A DNA stretch of 51,515 nt, from NCBI RefSeq assembly GCF_000374165.1, contig NZ_KB893743.1, positions 1 through 51,515 on the forward strand. Reading direction: 5' to 3'. Made by a program: the position numbers and the translations under genes. Below, piece by piece: positions 26,766-36,396 of this stretch. The stretch is from Parafrankia elaeagni (lineage in GTDB: Bacteria; Actinomycetota; Actinomycetes; Frankiales; Frankiaceae). The stretch's first letter is position 1. The number at the start of each line of letters is the position of its first letter. The notes beneath the pieces are model-generated. The model was not told where the DNA came from. It saw nothing but the letters and a program-made list of their open reading frames with translations, and ran no database searches.

Positions 26766-28620
26766 CGATCGCGGCCCGGACCCGCGAGGAGCTCCAGGCG
26801 GAGATCTCGACGCTGGATCACCTGGTGGGCATGGCCCGCCGCGTCCGGTCGGCAGACACCGACCGCAAGTGGTCGGAGCTGCGGACGATCCTGCGGGACG
26901 ACCTGCGCACCCGGGACGAGTCCGGCCAGCTCGGCAAGATCATCCTTTTCACCGAGCACCGGGACACGCAGACCTACCTGGTCGAGCGGATCACCACACT
27001 GCTCGGCGACACGGCCGCGGTGGAGTTCATCCACGGTGGGCTTTCCCGTGAGCGCCGCCTCGCGGCCCAGCGGCGTTTCACCTCCGATCCGCGGGCCCGC
27101 GTCCTCGTCGCCACGGACGCCGCCGGTGAGGGTGTGAACCTCCAGGTGGCACATCTGATGGTCAACTACGACCTGCCGTGGAACCCGAACCGGATCGAGC
27201 AGCGGTTCGGCCGCATCCACCGCATCGGGCAGGGCGAGGTGTGCCACCTGTGGAACCCGGTGGCCACCGACACCCGTGAGGGTGACGTGTTCCACCGGCT
27301 GCTGGAGAAGATCGAACAGCAGCACGAGGCCTACTCCGGGAAGGTCTTCGACGTCCTCGGTCAGGCGTTCGCCGACCGGCCGCTGCGGGACCTGCTCATC
27401 GAGGCGATCCGGTACGGCGACAGCCCGGACGTCCGAGGCAGGCTGCACGAGATCATCGACGCGGCGGTCGGCACCGGGCTCGTGGAGCTGCTCGACGAGC
27501 GGGCCCTGCACACGGACGTCCTGGCCGCCGCGCAGGTCGACGGGCTGCGGCGCCGGCACGGGCTGGCGCCGGCGGACGCGGGACACCCGTACCGCGCACA
27601 CCGGTCAGGATGCTGGCGTGTCTCCCGTCCGGCGGGTCGTGCATCCCGGCTACCGGCGGATCACCTTCGGTACCGGGCCCGCCGGCCGCTCCGCACGATC
27701 CGAAGGCACTGCACGGTCCGAAGGCACTGTGCGGCAGGGCTCCGCGGAGCTGCTCGAACCGTCGCATCCGCTCGTCGAGGCGGTCGCCGACGGGGTCCTG
27801 CGCCGGGCCCGTGACGTGCTGCGGGGCGGAACCGTGTTCGTCGACCCGACAGATCCGGGCGGCGTCCCGCGGCTGCTCGCGATCGTCAGCGCCGAGGTCC
27901 GGGACGGTCATCAGCCGGCCGGCGTGGTGTCGCGCCGGATGACGGTGGTGGAGCTGCGCCCGGACGGCACGGCGTCGGTCCGGGAACCCGCGCCGTACCT
28001 GCGCTACCTGGAACTGCACGACCCCCCACGGACGTGGGGACGGCCCCGGGCACGGGCACGGGCACGGGCACGGGCACGGGTGCGTATGCGTATGCGTATG
28101 CGTATGCGTATGCGGTGGGACCGGTGGACGCCGTGCGCGCCGCGGCGCTCGCCGCCCCCGGCCGGGATGCCGCGCCCTGGCTGCGTGAACCGCCGGCGGA
28201 CGTGGTGCGGACCTGGGCGTTCGACCATCTCCTGCCCGCTCACCTGGACGAGGTCCGGGCGCGGGTGCAGGCACCCGCGGAGCGGGCAGGGCGGCTCGTC
28301 GCCGACCGGTTGGGGGCCGAGATCGAGAAGTGGCAGGCCTGGCGGGCCGATGATCCGGGCCCGGCGGGGCGGAGAGGCACGACGCGGGCGACCGGCGACG
28401 CGGTGACACCCGCCTCCCCCGACCGCACGTCCCGTGAGCGCCCTTCCCGTGAGGGCCGCATCAGCGCGGCGACCGCGCGGCAGCGTGCGGAGGCGCTGGA
28501 ATACCGGTTGAACCGCCGGCTCGCGGACATCGAGGCGGATCTGCATCTCGACCAGCCCGAGCCGGTCGTGGAAGCGGTGGGCCTCGTCGTCCCCGCAGGT
28601 CTCGCGACCCGCGCCGGTGT
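26766..28620 (+). pseudogene. drmD: DrmD-like SNF2 helicase, 5'-truncated and frameshifted
   Basis: Only the C-terminal half remains. ARTREELQAEISTLDHLVGM leads into the helicase C lobe: IILFTEHRDTQTYLVERITT, ATDAAGEGVNLQVAHLMVNY and RIEQRFGRIHRIGQGEVCHL. The SNF2 N-terminal ATPase lobe is gone. The frame shifts near 27,610, continues with RRVVHPGYRRITFGTG and HPLVEAVADGVLRRARDVLR, and shifts again at a run of six Cs (28023-28028). It then continues with hexanucleotide-repeat-coded residues and LHLDQPEPVVEAVGLVVPAG. The domain order matches the long SNF2 helicases used as DrmD in class 1 DISARM. The DrmD label is by domain type and closeness to drmABC, not by search. It is on the opposite strand to the drm operon. 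Confidence 0.7.
28049..28110. repeat. Two adjacent hexanucleotide arrays, (GGGCAC)5 and (TGCGTA)5
   Basis: GGGCAC repeats five times at 28049-28078, and TGCGTA five times at 28081-28110, inside the drmD-like remnant. In the frame used downstream they encode Gly-Thr repeats and then Ala-Tyr repeats. Unit length is a multiple of three, so copy changes would not alter the frame. The frame change lies just upstream, at the C6 run. Confidence 0.9.
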
Positions 28621-30886
28621 ACGCCTTCCCGGGCCACCCGCACCGGCCGCGTCGGCGTCCAGGCCCCGTCCCTGGACGCCGCCCCCCGCGCCGTCGAGGC
28701 GGGCAGGGCGCGGATCCGCGGGGAGGTCGAACAGCGGTTCGTGGCACTGCGCGGTCAGATGGTCCGGCGCGACCTGGCGACCATGCCGCTGGCCCGGCTG
28801 CGGGAGGTCACCGGCGAGCGGGTCCGCCTGGGGCCGTTGGAGGGCGCCGGGTTCCGCACCGTGCTGGACGTCCTGAACACGTTCGACACGGGGCCTGCTC
28901 CGGCCCCGCGCATCACCGGTCTCGGGGAACGGTCGATCACGCAGATCGTCGCCGCCGCCCGTCAGCTCTCCGCCGCCACCGAGGACAGCATCCGGTTCCA
29001 CATCGAGCTCGACCCGGCCAACCCCTACAGCACCGGCCTGCTCGTCGCGCTGCATCGGCTCGACCGCGTCCGAACGCACCCTCGCCCAGGTACACGCCGG
29101 CGAGACGGTGGCCACCCTGGCCGAGGAACTACCCGGCCTGGCCCGGGCAGCCGCACCGGCCCGCGGATGGCTACGGCACACGTTCGCCAGCCCGTCCGCG
29201 CGCGAGCAGGCGGTCGGGGCGGTCACCCGCCTCGACGAGCTGCTCGGGCAGGCGACCGGGACCGGCCTGATCACGTTCGGTGGACCGGACGAGATCACCG
29301 GCCCGCTGCGCTCCGCGGGCGAGCTGGTGGACGCACCGGTCGAACCGGCGGCCGTGTGGGCGGACTTCGAGCGACGGGCCCCCGAGTACTACGGCCTGCT
29401 CAGCCAGATCGTCGACCTCGGGCTGGACGTCGCCGCCGCCGAGGGTGGCCTGCCGGCCGAGATCGCCGAGCGGGTGCGGGCCCAGCAGCTCGACGAGTCG
29501 TACCGCCGGGTCTCGCTGCGCGGCTACCAGGCGTTCGGCGCGCGGTTCGCACTCGTCCAACGACGGGTGATCATCGGCGACGAGATGGGGCTGGGCAAGA
29601 CGATCCAGGCCATCGCCGCGCTGGCGCACCTGCGGACGCTCGGCGCCACCCACTTCCTCGTGGTCGCGCCGGCCGCCGTCCTGGTCAACCGGCTGCGGGA
29701 GGTCGAGGCCCGCAGCCTGCTCACCGCCCGCCGCCTGCACGGGCCGGAACGCGCCGGTGAGCTGCGCCGCTGGACGCGCGACGGCGGTGTCGCGGTGACC
29801 ACCTTCGACGTCGCGAGGTCCCTGGCGGTCCCGGCCGACGTCGAGATCGGGATGCTGGTCGTCGACGAGGCGCACTACATCAAGAACCCACAGACCCTGC
29901 GCTCGCAGGCCGTCCGCGGGCTCGCCGACCGGGCCGGGCGGGTGCTGTTCCTCACCGGAACCCCAATGGAGAACCGGGTGGAGGAGTTCCGCGCCCTCGT
30001 CGGCTACCTGCAACCGGATCTGACGACCGACCCGGGCACCGGACCGCTGCGGATGGCCTCCGAGGCGTTCCGACGCGCGGTCGCCCCGGCCTACCTGCGC
30101 CGCAACATCGACGACGTGCTCTCCGAACTGCCCGAACTGATCGAGGTCGAGGAAGCCGAGGACTTCGGCCCGGCCGAGGAGCAGGCCTACCGCCAGGCCG
30201 TGTTGGCCGGCAACTTCATGGCCATGCGCCGCGCCGCCTACCCGGCCCCGGCCGCCCCCGGCAACTCTGGCACCCCTGGCACCCCCGGCGGTCCTGGCGG
30301 GCAGGTCGGCAAGCTGCGGCGACTGCTCGACATCGTCGCCGAGGCGGCGTCCAACCGGCGCAAGGTGGTCGTTTTCTCCTACTTCCTGGACGTCCTCACG
30401 GTGGTGGAGCAGGCGCTCCGGGCCGAGCTGGGTGGCGTGGTGACGGTCGTCGGCCCCCTCGACGGCGGCACGCCGGCCACCGCGCGGCAACGCCTCGTCG
30501 ACGAGTTCAGCTCCGTCACCGGCCCGGCGGTGCTGGTCAGCCAGATCGCGGCCGGCGGCACCGGCCTGAACATGCAGGCGGCGTCCGTGGTGATCCTGTG
30601 TGAGCCGCAGGTGAAACCCACCCTGGAGCAGCAGGCGATCGCCCGGTGCCACCGGATGGGCCAGGTCCGCGGCGTACAGGTGCACCGCCTCGTCAGCACC
30701 GTCGGGGTGGACCAGCGCCTGCGCGAGATCCTCGCCGAGAAGCGGCGGACGTTCGACGCCTTCGCCCGCCGCAGCGCCGTCGCCGAGGGCACCCCCGACG
30801 CCGTGGACGTGTCCGAACAGGAACTGGCCCGCCAGATCGTCGACGCCGAACAGCTCCGCATCGCCACCGAAGCCGCCACCACCTGA
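28621..30886 (+). pseudogene. Second SNF2-family helicase, frameshifted near 29,075
   Basis: The coding signal starts in one frame at about 28,621 (VEAGRARIRGEVEQRFVALR). It includes helix-hairpin-helix-like segments (LEGAGFRTVLDVL, GLGERSITQIVAAARQL), then moves to another frame near 29,075 (ERTLAQVHAGETVATLAEEL). From GTG 29108 a 592-codon frame holds a complete SNF2 engine: IIGDEMGLGKTIQAIAALAH, VVDEAHYIKNPQTL, FLTGTPMENRVEEF, VVVFSYFLDVLTV, VSQIAAGGTGLNMQAASVVI and QAIARCHRMGQVRGV. It could be made as a shorter protein from 29108, or the frameshift could be a sequencing error. It directly follows the drmD-like remnant, with no clear start between them. Both may once have served the DISARM locus. 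Confidence 0.7.
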
Positions 30887-31131
30887 ACCCGCCCGCGTGC
30901 ACCCGCCCATCAGTGGGGCCGGACGCGCGGCCCCCGCCGACGGCGTTCACCGCGTACACGCAGACACGCTCCGGCGGGGCCGGCATACCACGAACGTCTC
31001 GCGTCCTACCAGCGCGAACCCGGAGCCCGCGAGCTCCTCGCCCGCATCGGCCTCCGGCACGCGAAACAGCATGCGATGGCGCTACGCACCTCGTCGCATA
31101 ACCCCTCCGCCCTTTGATCGAGTGGTAGACA

Positions 31132-31148
31132 GTTGCGATTTCGGCAAC
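31132..31148. promoter_or_regulatory. Inverted repeat upstream of the XRE-ImmA gene, possible operator
   Basis: GTTGC (31132-31136) and GCAAC (31144-31148) form a short dyad 20 bases before the GTG start, close to promoter-like TAGACA upstream. XRE proteins of this type usually bind such dyads to regulate their own operon; the assignment is inferred. Confidence 0.35.
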
Positions 31149-31167
31149 CTACGACTACGTTGAGGCG

Positions 31168-32313
31168 GTGGATCCTGAGACTCTTGCTGTCCGGGTGCGG
31201 GAGGCCATCCAACGATCGGGCCTGACCCAGCGGGCCGTGGCGAACGCGGCGGGTCTTGATCCGACTGCCCTGTCGAAGGTACTTGCCGGCCGGCGGCGAC
31301 TGAGTTCGCTGGAGCTGGCGCTCGTCGCCGAGGTGACGGGGGTCCCGGTCGACGAGATCCTCGCCGCCGACGACCGCGAGGATGTTCGGATCGCCGCCCG
31401 GGTACAGCCTGCCGCAAATCCGGCTGTGACCGAGGCTATGCGCCGGGTGGACGAGCTCCTGGAGATCGACGGGCTGTTGTCCGATGTGGGGCTGCCGGCG
31501 CCGCCGAGCCGTTTTCCGATTTCCGTTCCAGATTCTTCCGGTCGCTGGGTCGATCAGGCCGGCGCGCTCGCTGCCGAGGTGCGTGGTCTGGCTGGGATCG
31601 GCGATGGGCCGATCGAGAGTCTGGCCGACTTCTGTGAACAGCGGCTGGGCGTCGACGTCGCCGTGGAGAAGCTGCCGCCAGGGTTGGACGGGCTGAGCAT
31701 CAGCCGTGGCAACTACCGCCTGGCTCTGGTGAGCAGTGCCACTCCGGCGACGCGGCAGCGCTACACCCTCGCTCATGAGCTCGGGCACATAGCTTTCAGC
31801 GACATTCACGGCATACGGCTGGACGAAGACCTTTTCGGCCCGGAGCGGAGTGTGGAGGAGCGCCGCGCCAACAGCTTCGCCGCGGCGTTTCTCATGCCGG
31901 TGCCGGCGTTGCGCAGGGCGCTCGGGCCGGTGGGCACGACCGAGGTCACGATCGGTGCGATGCTCGCCGAGTTCAAGGTCAGCCTGGATGCGCTCGCCTT
32001 CCGTCTCCACAATGTCGAGCTCGTGGATGCCCTCGGCCGGGACCGGGTCCGACAGATGTCGGCGCGGCGGCTTGAACTGCTGGCAGGCCACGCTGGGGAG
32101 TACCAGCGTCAGCTACGCAGCATCGGCGCGCGGCGGGTACCGAGCGGTCTGCTCCAGCGCGCGGTGGATGCGTACAACAACGGCTTGATCGGTGTGCGCG
32201 TACTCGCCCGGCTCATGTGTGTGCCGGAAGGTGCGCTCCTCAGACAGCTGAGTCCCCTCCCACCAATGACGGACGAGGAACTGGCCGACGACGACCCGAC
32301 ACTCGTCCTGTGA
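31168..32313 (+). CDS. XRE-family HTH regulator with ImmA/IrrE metallopeptidase domain
   Basis: This 381-residue protein starts at GTG 31168 (GAGG four bases upstream). Residues 7-65 form an XRE helix-turn-helix (LTQRAVANAAGLDPTALSKV). Residues ~150-250 form an IrrE-type (DUF955) zinc peptidase: HELGH at 203-207 (YTLAHELGHIAFS) and RRANSFAAAFLMP carrying the downstream helix. The C-terminal 130 residues are helical. ImmA-type enzymes cleave a repressor after a signal, and here repressor and peptidase are one chain. The PIN-like gene starts 32 bases after its stop, an arrangement like toxin-antitoxin modules with an HTH-DUF955 antitoxin. The GTTGC/GCAAC dyad upstream may be its operator. Confidence 0.88.
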   Translation: MDPETLAVRVREAIQRSGLTQRAVANAAGLDPTALSKVLAGRRRLSSLELALVAEVTGVPVDEILAADDREDVRIAARVQPAANPAVTEAMRRVDELLEIDGLLSDVGLPAPPSRFPISVPDSSGRWVDQAGALAAEVRGLAGIGDGPIESLADFCEQRLGVDVAVEKLPPGLDGLSISRGNYRLALVSSATPATRQRYTLAHELGHIAFSDIHGIRLDEDLFGPERSVEERRANSFAAAFLMPVPALRRALGPVGTTEVTIGAMLAEFKVSLDALAFRLHNVELVDALGRDRVRQMSARRLELLAGHAGEYQRQLRSIGARRVPSGLLQRAVDAYNNGLIGVRVLARLMCVPEGALLRQLSPLPPMTDEELADDDPTLVL

Positions 32314-32345
32314 TGTCGTCCGTGGGCCGCTTATAGACTGGTGGC

Positions 32346-32939
32346 GTGAATCCGCGCCTTGGAGATGCACCGGAGTCCGACAGGACTGGCCCTCCGGCAC
32401 GTTCCCTGGTTCTCTTCGACGCCTGTTCGCTGCAGAATTTCTCCGTAGTCGGCGCTTTGCCGATTCTGGAGGCACGGTTCGGCGGTCGGGCCGGGTGGAC
32501 AGAAGGCGTACGATACGAAATCCGCCGTGGCCTGCCGGCCGAGGCGAAGCTGCAGGATGTTCTCAACCTCGAAAACACCTGGCTGGGTCCGGCTCATCGG
32601 CTCGACCAGCCTGGCGACGACGAGGCGGTCGACCTCATCCGTCGCGGCCTGGGTGGCACCCGGTCCACTCCGCTCCAGCATCTCGGCGAAGCCGAGTCGA
32701 TCCGTCTGCTGGAGCGCACGGCCGCCACCGCCCGGGTGTTCGTGACCGACGACGGCCCAGCCGCGGACTTCGCCCGGCACCGCCCCAGCCGCATCCGTGT
32801 CCTCGACGCGGCCGAGGTGCTCGCGGAGGCCCATGCCTTCGGCGAGATCGGGTGCCCGGCCGCCTACAACGTGGTCAAGGCGATGTGGCACTACCCGAGA
32901 GAGGTGCGCCTGCCCTCTCACCACCGGGAGGTCTGCTGA
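32346..32939 (+). CDS. PIN-domain-like protein, probable toxin partner
   Basis: This 197-residue protein shows the acidic residues of a PIN nuclease: Asp25 in LVLFDACSLQNFS, Glu in HLGEAESIRLLE (about 114-116), and Asp135/136 and Asp141 in VFVTDDGPAADFAR. The order and spacing fit VapC-like ribonucleases. The C-terminus (FGEIGCPAAYNVVKAMWHYP) is family-specific. GTG 32346 is used; GTG 32341 is out of frame. It is the second gene of a likely operon with the XRE-ImmA protein. Toxin activity on RNA is inferred from the family. Confidence 0.75.
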   Translation: MNPRLGDAPESDRTGPPARSLVLFDACSLQNFSVVGALPILEARFGGRAGWTEGVRYEIRRGLPAEAKLQDVLNLENTWLGPAHRLDQPGDDEAVDLIRRGLGGTRSTPLQHLGEAESIRLLERTAATARVFVTDDGPAADFARHRPSRIRVLDAAEVLAEAHAFGEIGCPAAYNVVKAMWHYPREVRLPSHHREVC

Positions 32940-33207
32940 TCCGGAAGGCAGATTGCGATGCCATTATCGCATCCGGGCATCGCCGCCGGATGGATCGTGT
33001 CACCGGCATGCTGCGCGGCAGCGCCTACCAGGGCTCGCCGGTGGCGACCGCGCCGCGCGAGGAGATAGCGGCCGTCAGCCGTGCCGCAGGCGACCCCGTC
33101 GCGATCGAGATCGAGGCGGGAGTGGAGTCCAGGGATGTGGCACACAGGCCGCGATCCTCCGGCGACCTGCCGGAGCGGTCCCCCATATTCGCTTGCGGGA
33201 GCGGCGC
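32940..33207. other. Spacer between convergent genes
   Basis: A plus-strand frame continues with plausible residues (CDAIIASGHRRRMDRVTGML, REEIAAVSRAAGDPVAIEIE) and may be a gene remnant, but it has no start and no family I recognise. Nothing else is visible. Confidence 0.3.
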
Positions 33208-34893
33208 CTATCGCCCTCCGTCAATCACGGTGACGCAGTCCGGCTCGCAGAGGAAGCTGTGTCCCGGCCTCCCAGGGAAAAGAGCGTCGACGGTCATGAT
33301 CTTCGGGTACGCCCGCAGGTACTTCTCGGTGATTCCGTGGCCGTCGATGACGTTTCCCGCCACTGCTCCGGCTCCCGCCCAGGTCTCAGTGTTGATCTTC
33401 CGCGGATCGCGATCGAACCACCTGGTCACGAAGTTGGACGCGAGGTCGTAGCATTCCCCTGGCCGACCATGACCACCGACCGAACACCAGTCGGCGAGCG
33501 ACCACCACGCGCCCAGAAGCGGAGCATCGAATCCCAGTCCTTCGCTGCCGCCGTACATCACACCTTGAAGCCCCTGGATCTCCCACACCCAGGCCTTGTC
33601 ATCTCCGTACATGGCATCCGTGAAAAGACGCACGCCTGGTTCCAGCCGATCAGCGGTGACCGGTGGGGCAATGGATGTGGGGCTGGGGCTGCCTGCCGCC
33701 GCCGGCACGGAAGCCCCCTCCTCACCGGCGCTCCCCGCTCCGGACGTCGTGCCCGGAGCGGTCGGGCTGATACTGGCCGTCGAACCGCCCGCTGTCGCTG
33801 ACGACAGGCTCGCGCCGGAACCCTCTCCGCCGAGCACCTTCATCTGAGCGCCAGCAGCGAACGCGGACAGAAGCAGTGCCCCCGCGATCGCGCCCACGAC
33901 TGGTCGACGGCGATGACCGGACAGAACCCGGAGCCGGCGTCGCCGCTCCGGCGGTACCACGTCGGCCGCAGCGGGAAATCCCCCGCCAGTATCGCCTGGT
34001 ACAGCCGGGGGAACGTCAGCGTTCTTCGACCATTCCGCGGCGATTATCCTGGTGACCGCGTCCGACAGGAGCCGCGTGTCGGCCTCGTCGACGTTCACGC
34101 CGTCGTCCTCGGTGCCCACGAGGAGGCTCCGCACAAGCGATGGGCTGTCCGGTCGCCGGGCTGGATCCTTGGTCAGCGCCTGGAAGAGCAGAGGATGGAG
34201 GTCCGCGGGCACCCCTGCGAGATTCGGCGGATCGTGCCGGACCCGGAACAGAACCGCGTCGGTCGGCCCGTCCCCGAACGGGGAGCGTCCAGTGGCCGCA
34301 TAGGCAACCGTGCACGCCCAGGAGAACACGTCCGTCGCCGGCCCGGTGCCATACCCACCCACCTGTTCGGGACTCATGTAGCCGGGGCTTCCGATGGCGG
34401 TACCGACCCGGGTCAACACCGTGACATCCGCCGCCTGCGCGATCCCGAAGTCGACGACCTTCGGACCGGTCGGTGTGAGCAGCACGTTGCCTGGTTTGAG
34501 GTCACGGTGGACCACGCCCGCTTCGTGGATCGCCATGAGCGCCTCGGCCAGCCCCACGGCCAGCGCTCGCACGAGCGTCGGGTTCATCGGGCCGTGGGTG
34601 CGCAGGTGCCGCGTCAGCGTCGGTCCCGAGAGAAACTCGGTGGCGAGATACGGAGGATCGCCGTCAGGATCAGCGGCTACCACTCGAGCCGTGCAGGCTC
34701 CATGGACGCGGCGCATCAGAGTGATCTCCCGGCGGAACCTGGCCCGGAACTCCTCGTCTTCCGCCAGTTCTGCGCGGATGACCTTCACCGCCACCCGCGC
34801 CCCGTCGTACGACCCCTCGTAGACGACGCCCATTCCCCCGGCACCGATCCGCCGGGTCAACTCACAGGGCCCCAGCCGACCCGGCAGATCCAT
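33208..34893 (-). CDS. Membrane Ser/Thr protein kinase with novel extracellular domain
   Basis: From ATG 34893 (GAGGGGGAG upstream) this is 561 residues. The kinase domain (about 8-265) has RRIGAGGMGVVYEG, Lys37 in VAVKVI, HRDLKPGN, VVDFGIAQAADV and SPGYMSPEQ. After a juxtamembrane stretch, one membrane segment (PVVGAIAGALLLSAFAAGA, ~350) is followed by a Ser/Thr/Gly linker. The extracellular domain of ~130 residues (APLLGAWWSLADWCSVGGHG, ITEKYLRAYPKIMTVDALFP) carries several Cys and resembles no sensor domain I know. It is a PknB-type receptor kinase, but no PASTA repeats are present. It is convergent with the PIN gene. The in-frame extension to 34992 lacks support. Confidence 0.9.
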   Translation of the reverse strand: MDLPGRLGPCELTRRIGAGGMGVVYEGSYDGARVAVKVIRAELAEDEEFRARFRREITLMRRVHGACTARVVAADPDGDPPYLATEFLSGPTLTRHLRTHGPMNPTLVRALAVGLAEALMAIHEAGVVHRDLKPGNVLLTPTGPKVVDFGIAQAADVTVLTRVGTAIGSPGYMSPEQVGGYGTGPATDVFSWACTVAYAATGRSPFGDGPTDAVLFRVRHDPPNLAGVPADLHPLLFQALTKDPARRPDSPSLVRSLLVGTEDDGVNVDEADTRLLSDAVTRIIAAEWSKNADVPPAVPGDTGGGFPAAADVVPPERRRRLRVLSGHRRRPVVGAIAGALLLSAFAAGAQMKVLGGEGSGASLSSATAGGSTASISPTAPGTTSGAGSAGEEGASVPAAAGSPSPTSIAPPVTADRLEPGVRLFTDAMYGDDKAWVWEIQGLQGVMYGGSEGLGFDAPLLGAWWSLADWCSVGGHGRPGECYDLASNFVTRWFDRDPRKINTETWAGAGAVAGNVIDGHGITEKYLRAYPKIMTVDALFPGRPGHSFLCEPDCVTVIDGGR

Positions 34894-35320
34894 TCCGCCC
34901 ACTCCCCCTCTTCGAGGGGCGCTGACGGACATGTCGACCTGAGCCGTGGTCATCAGGACGATCGCGGCCACCCCCCGCTGACCGTCGGCCATCCTCGCAG
35001 ATACCGGACCAGCGGCCTTCGGGGGGTGTTCGTCGCATTCGGCCGGCGACAGCGGCAGGCATCAGGTGGACAGCGTCGACGCATGGCGCGCGCCACAGCA
35101 AGTGCCCATCAAGGTTGCGCATCTGTGCTGACTGCCGCTGATACGGACACTCTCGAAGCCGCGTTTCTCCAGGGCCCGACTCCCCGCCGGACAGCACGGG
35201 ACGGGGTCGCATCAGACGACGTCCGTAACGATCGTCAGGACCAACGGAAGACCGCAGGCCAGGCGCGCTGCTCATGGTCGCGGTTGGCCGTGGAGACGAG
35301 CAGCGCTGGATGTCCGTCGG
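34894..35320. other. Intergenic stretch, no gene seen
   Basis: This stretch upstream of the membrane kinase holds its leader and promoter. Open frames are Arg/Pro-rich and unsupported. Confidence 0.4.
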
Positions 35321-36037
35321 CTAACTGACGCAGCCCCGGCCGTCACCGTCACTGTCCAGATCGAACGGGTCGGGCGGGGTGACGCGCAGCGGCCCGCGGA
35401 CGTAGTTCGGGCCGTTTCCGCGCCCGCCCTCACAGTCGTAGTCACCGATGCCCGAGCGCAGGCAGACGTCGGGGTAGGACGGTTCGCATCCGGTGCGCGG
35501 ATTGGCCGCGGGCTGCTGCGCGGGAGGTGCGGCGGGCGGCGGTGCCTGGGCCGCGGCGGGCGGTGCCTGGGCCGCAGCGGGCGGTGCGGCTGCTGCAGGT
35601 GGGTTCGCCGCCGGCGGCTGCCCGGCGGCAGCTGCCGGCGCCTGGACGGTCGGTTGCGCCGCCGGCCGCCCGGCGGCCGTGGTCGGTGGCGCCTGGGGCA
35701 CGGGCGCCTGCGTGGTGGGTGGCGCCGTGGGCGTGACAGCGGTTGGTGTGGGCGTGGCCGTCCCACTCTGGGGCGGGGTTACCGTGACGAGCGGGCTGGG
35801 CCGTGCCGACGGCACAGATGCCGCGGCGACCGCGGCCGTTTCCTCCCCGTCGACTTCGTCCGAGGGCAGGAGCCCGCCACCCACCGCGAAGGCAACCAGT
35901 GCCGCCACCGTGACACCCGCGGCGGTACGGCGGTTGGTTATCCGAGCACGCAGGAACCGGCCGCGTATGAGCGCGATGACGCCCACCACCATGCAGACCA
36001 ACGCACCGATGATCAGAAAACTGGCAAGTACGGTCAC
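35321..36037 (-). CDS. Membrane-anchored protein with Excalibur-like C-terminus
   Basis: From GTG 36037 this is 238 residues. Two N-terminal hydrophobic segments (VTVLASFLIIGALVCMVVGV, and AAGVTVAALVAFAVGGGLLP) are followed by a long Ala/Pro/Gln/Thr-rich linker. A C-terminal Cys/Asp-rich module (GCEPSYPDVCLRSGIGDYDC, then PFDLDSDGDGRGC) closes it, with the DxDxDGxxC pattern of calcium-binding Excalibur domains. Such proteins are displayed on the cell surface. The first ~21 codons of the longer frame from 36100 are Arg/Pro-rich and skipped. A second Excalibur protein lies at 47421-47945. Confidence 0.8.
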   Translation of the reverse strand: MTVLASFLIIGALVCMVVGVIALIRGRFLRARITNRRTAAGVTVAALVAFAVGGGLLPSDEVDGEETAAVAAASVPSARPSPLVTVTPPQSGTATPTPTAVTPTAPPTTQAPVPQAPPTTAAGRPAAQPTVQAPAAAAGQPPAANPPAAAAPPAAAQAPPAAAQAPPPAAPPAQQPAANPRTGCEPSYPDVCLRSGIGDYDCEGGRGNGPNYVRGPLRVTPPDPFDLDSDGDGRGCVS

Positions 36038-36396
36038 AGCTCGGCCCCCACGCGGCGATCGGGCTTCATGCTGAACGGGCGCGGCCCCAGGGCTCGCCAT
36101 CCCTGACCGGACAACCGAGACAACATCATCAAGGCACGATCCCCCCGGATTCGTATTCGGTGACGGGGACGTACGTTAGCGCCCTGGCCTGGGGCTCCAA
36201 CGCCAGGGTCCCGGCACATCCCTCGCGGGGATCCACTCGCCACTCCTCCATCAAGATCGATAGCGTGGTCGCGGTCAGGGTCGTGTACGAGGCCCGACCA
36301 GCCTCTCGCCGGTCCTCGGGAAAGGATGCTCAGCCTGGATGCACCGATCGGATTCCCGCGCTATTCCAGTCGATCCGTAACGGGATATAACTTTTA
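36038..36396. other. Intergenic stretch left of the IS5 copy
   Basis: It includes the leader of the Excalibur gene and then an AT-richer run next to the IS insertion point. No gene is seen. Confidence 0.4.

Noticed and set aside
28049-28110. CRISPR-like array
   Set aside because: Repeats are 6 bp, perfect and without spacers; they are simple tandem repeats in a coding remnant.
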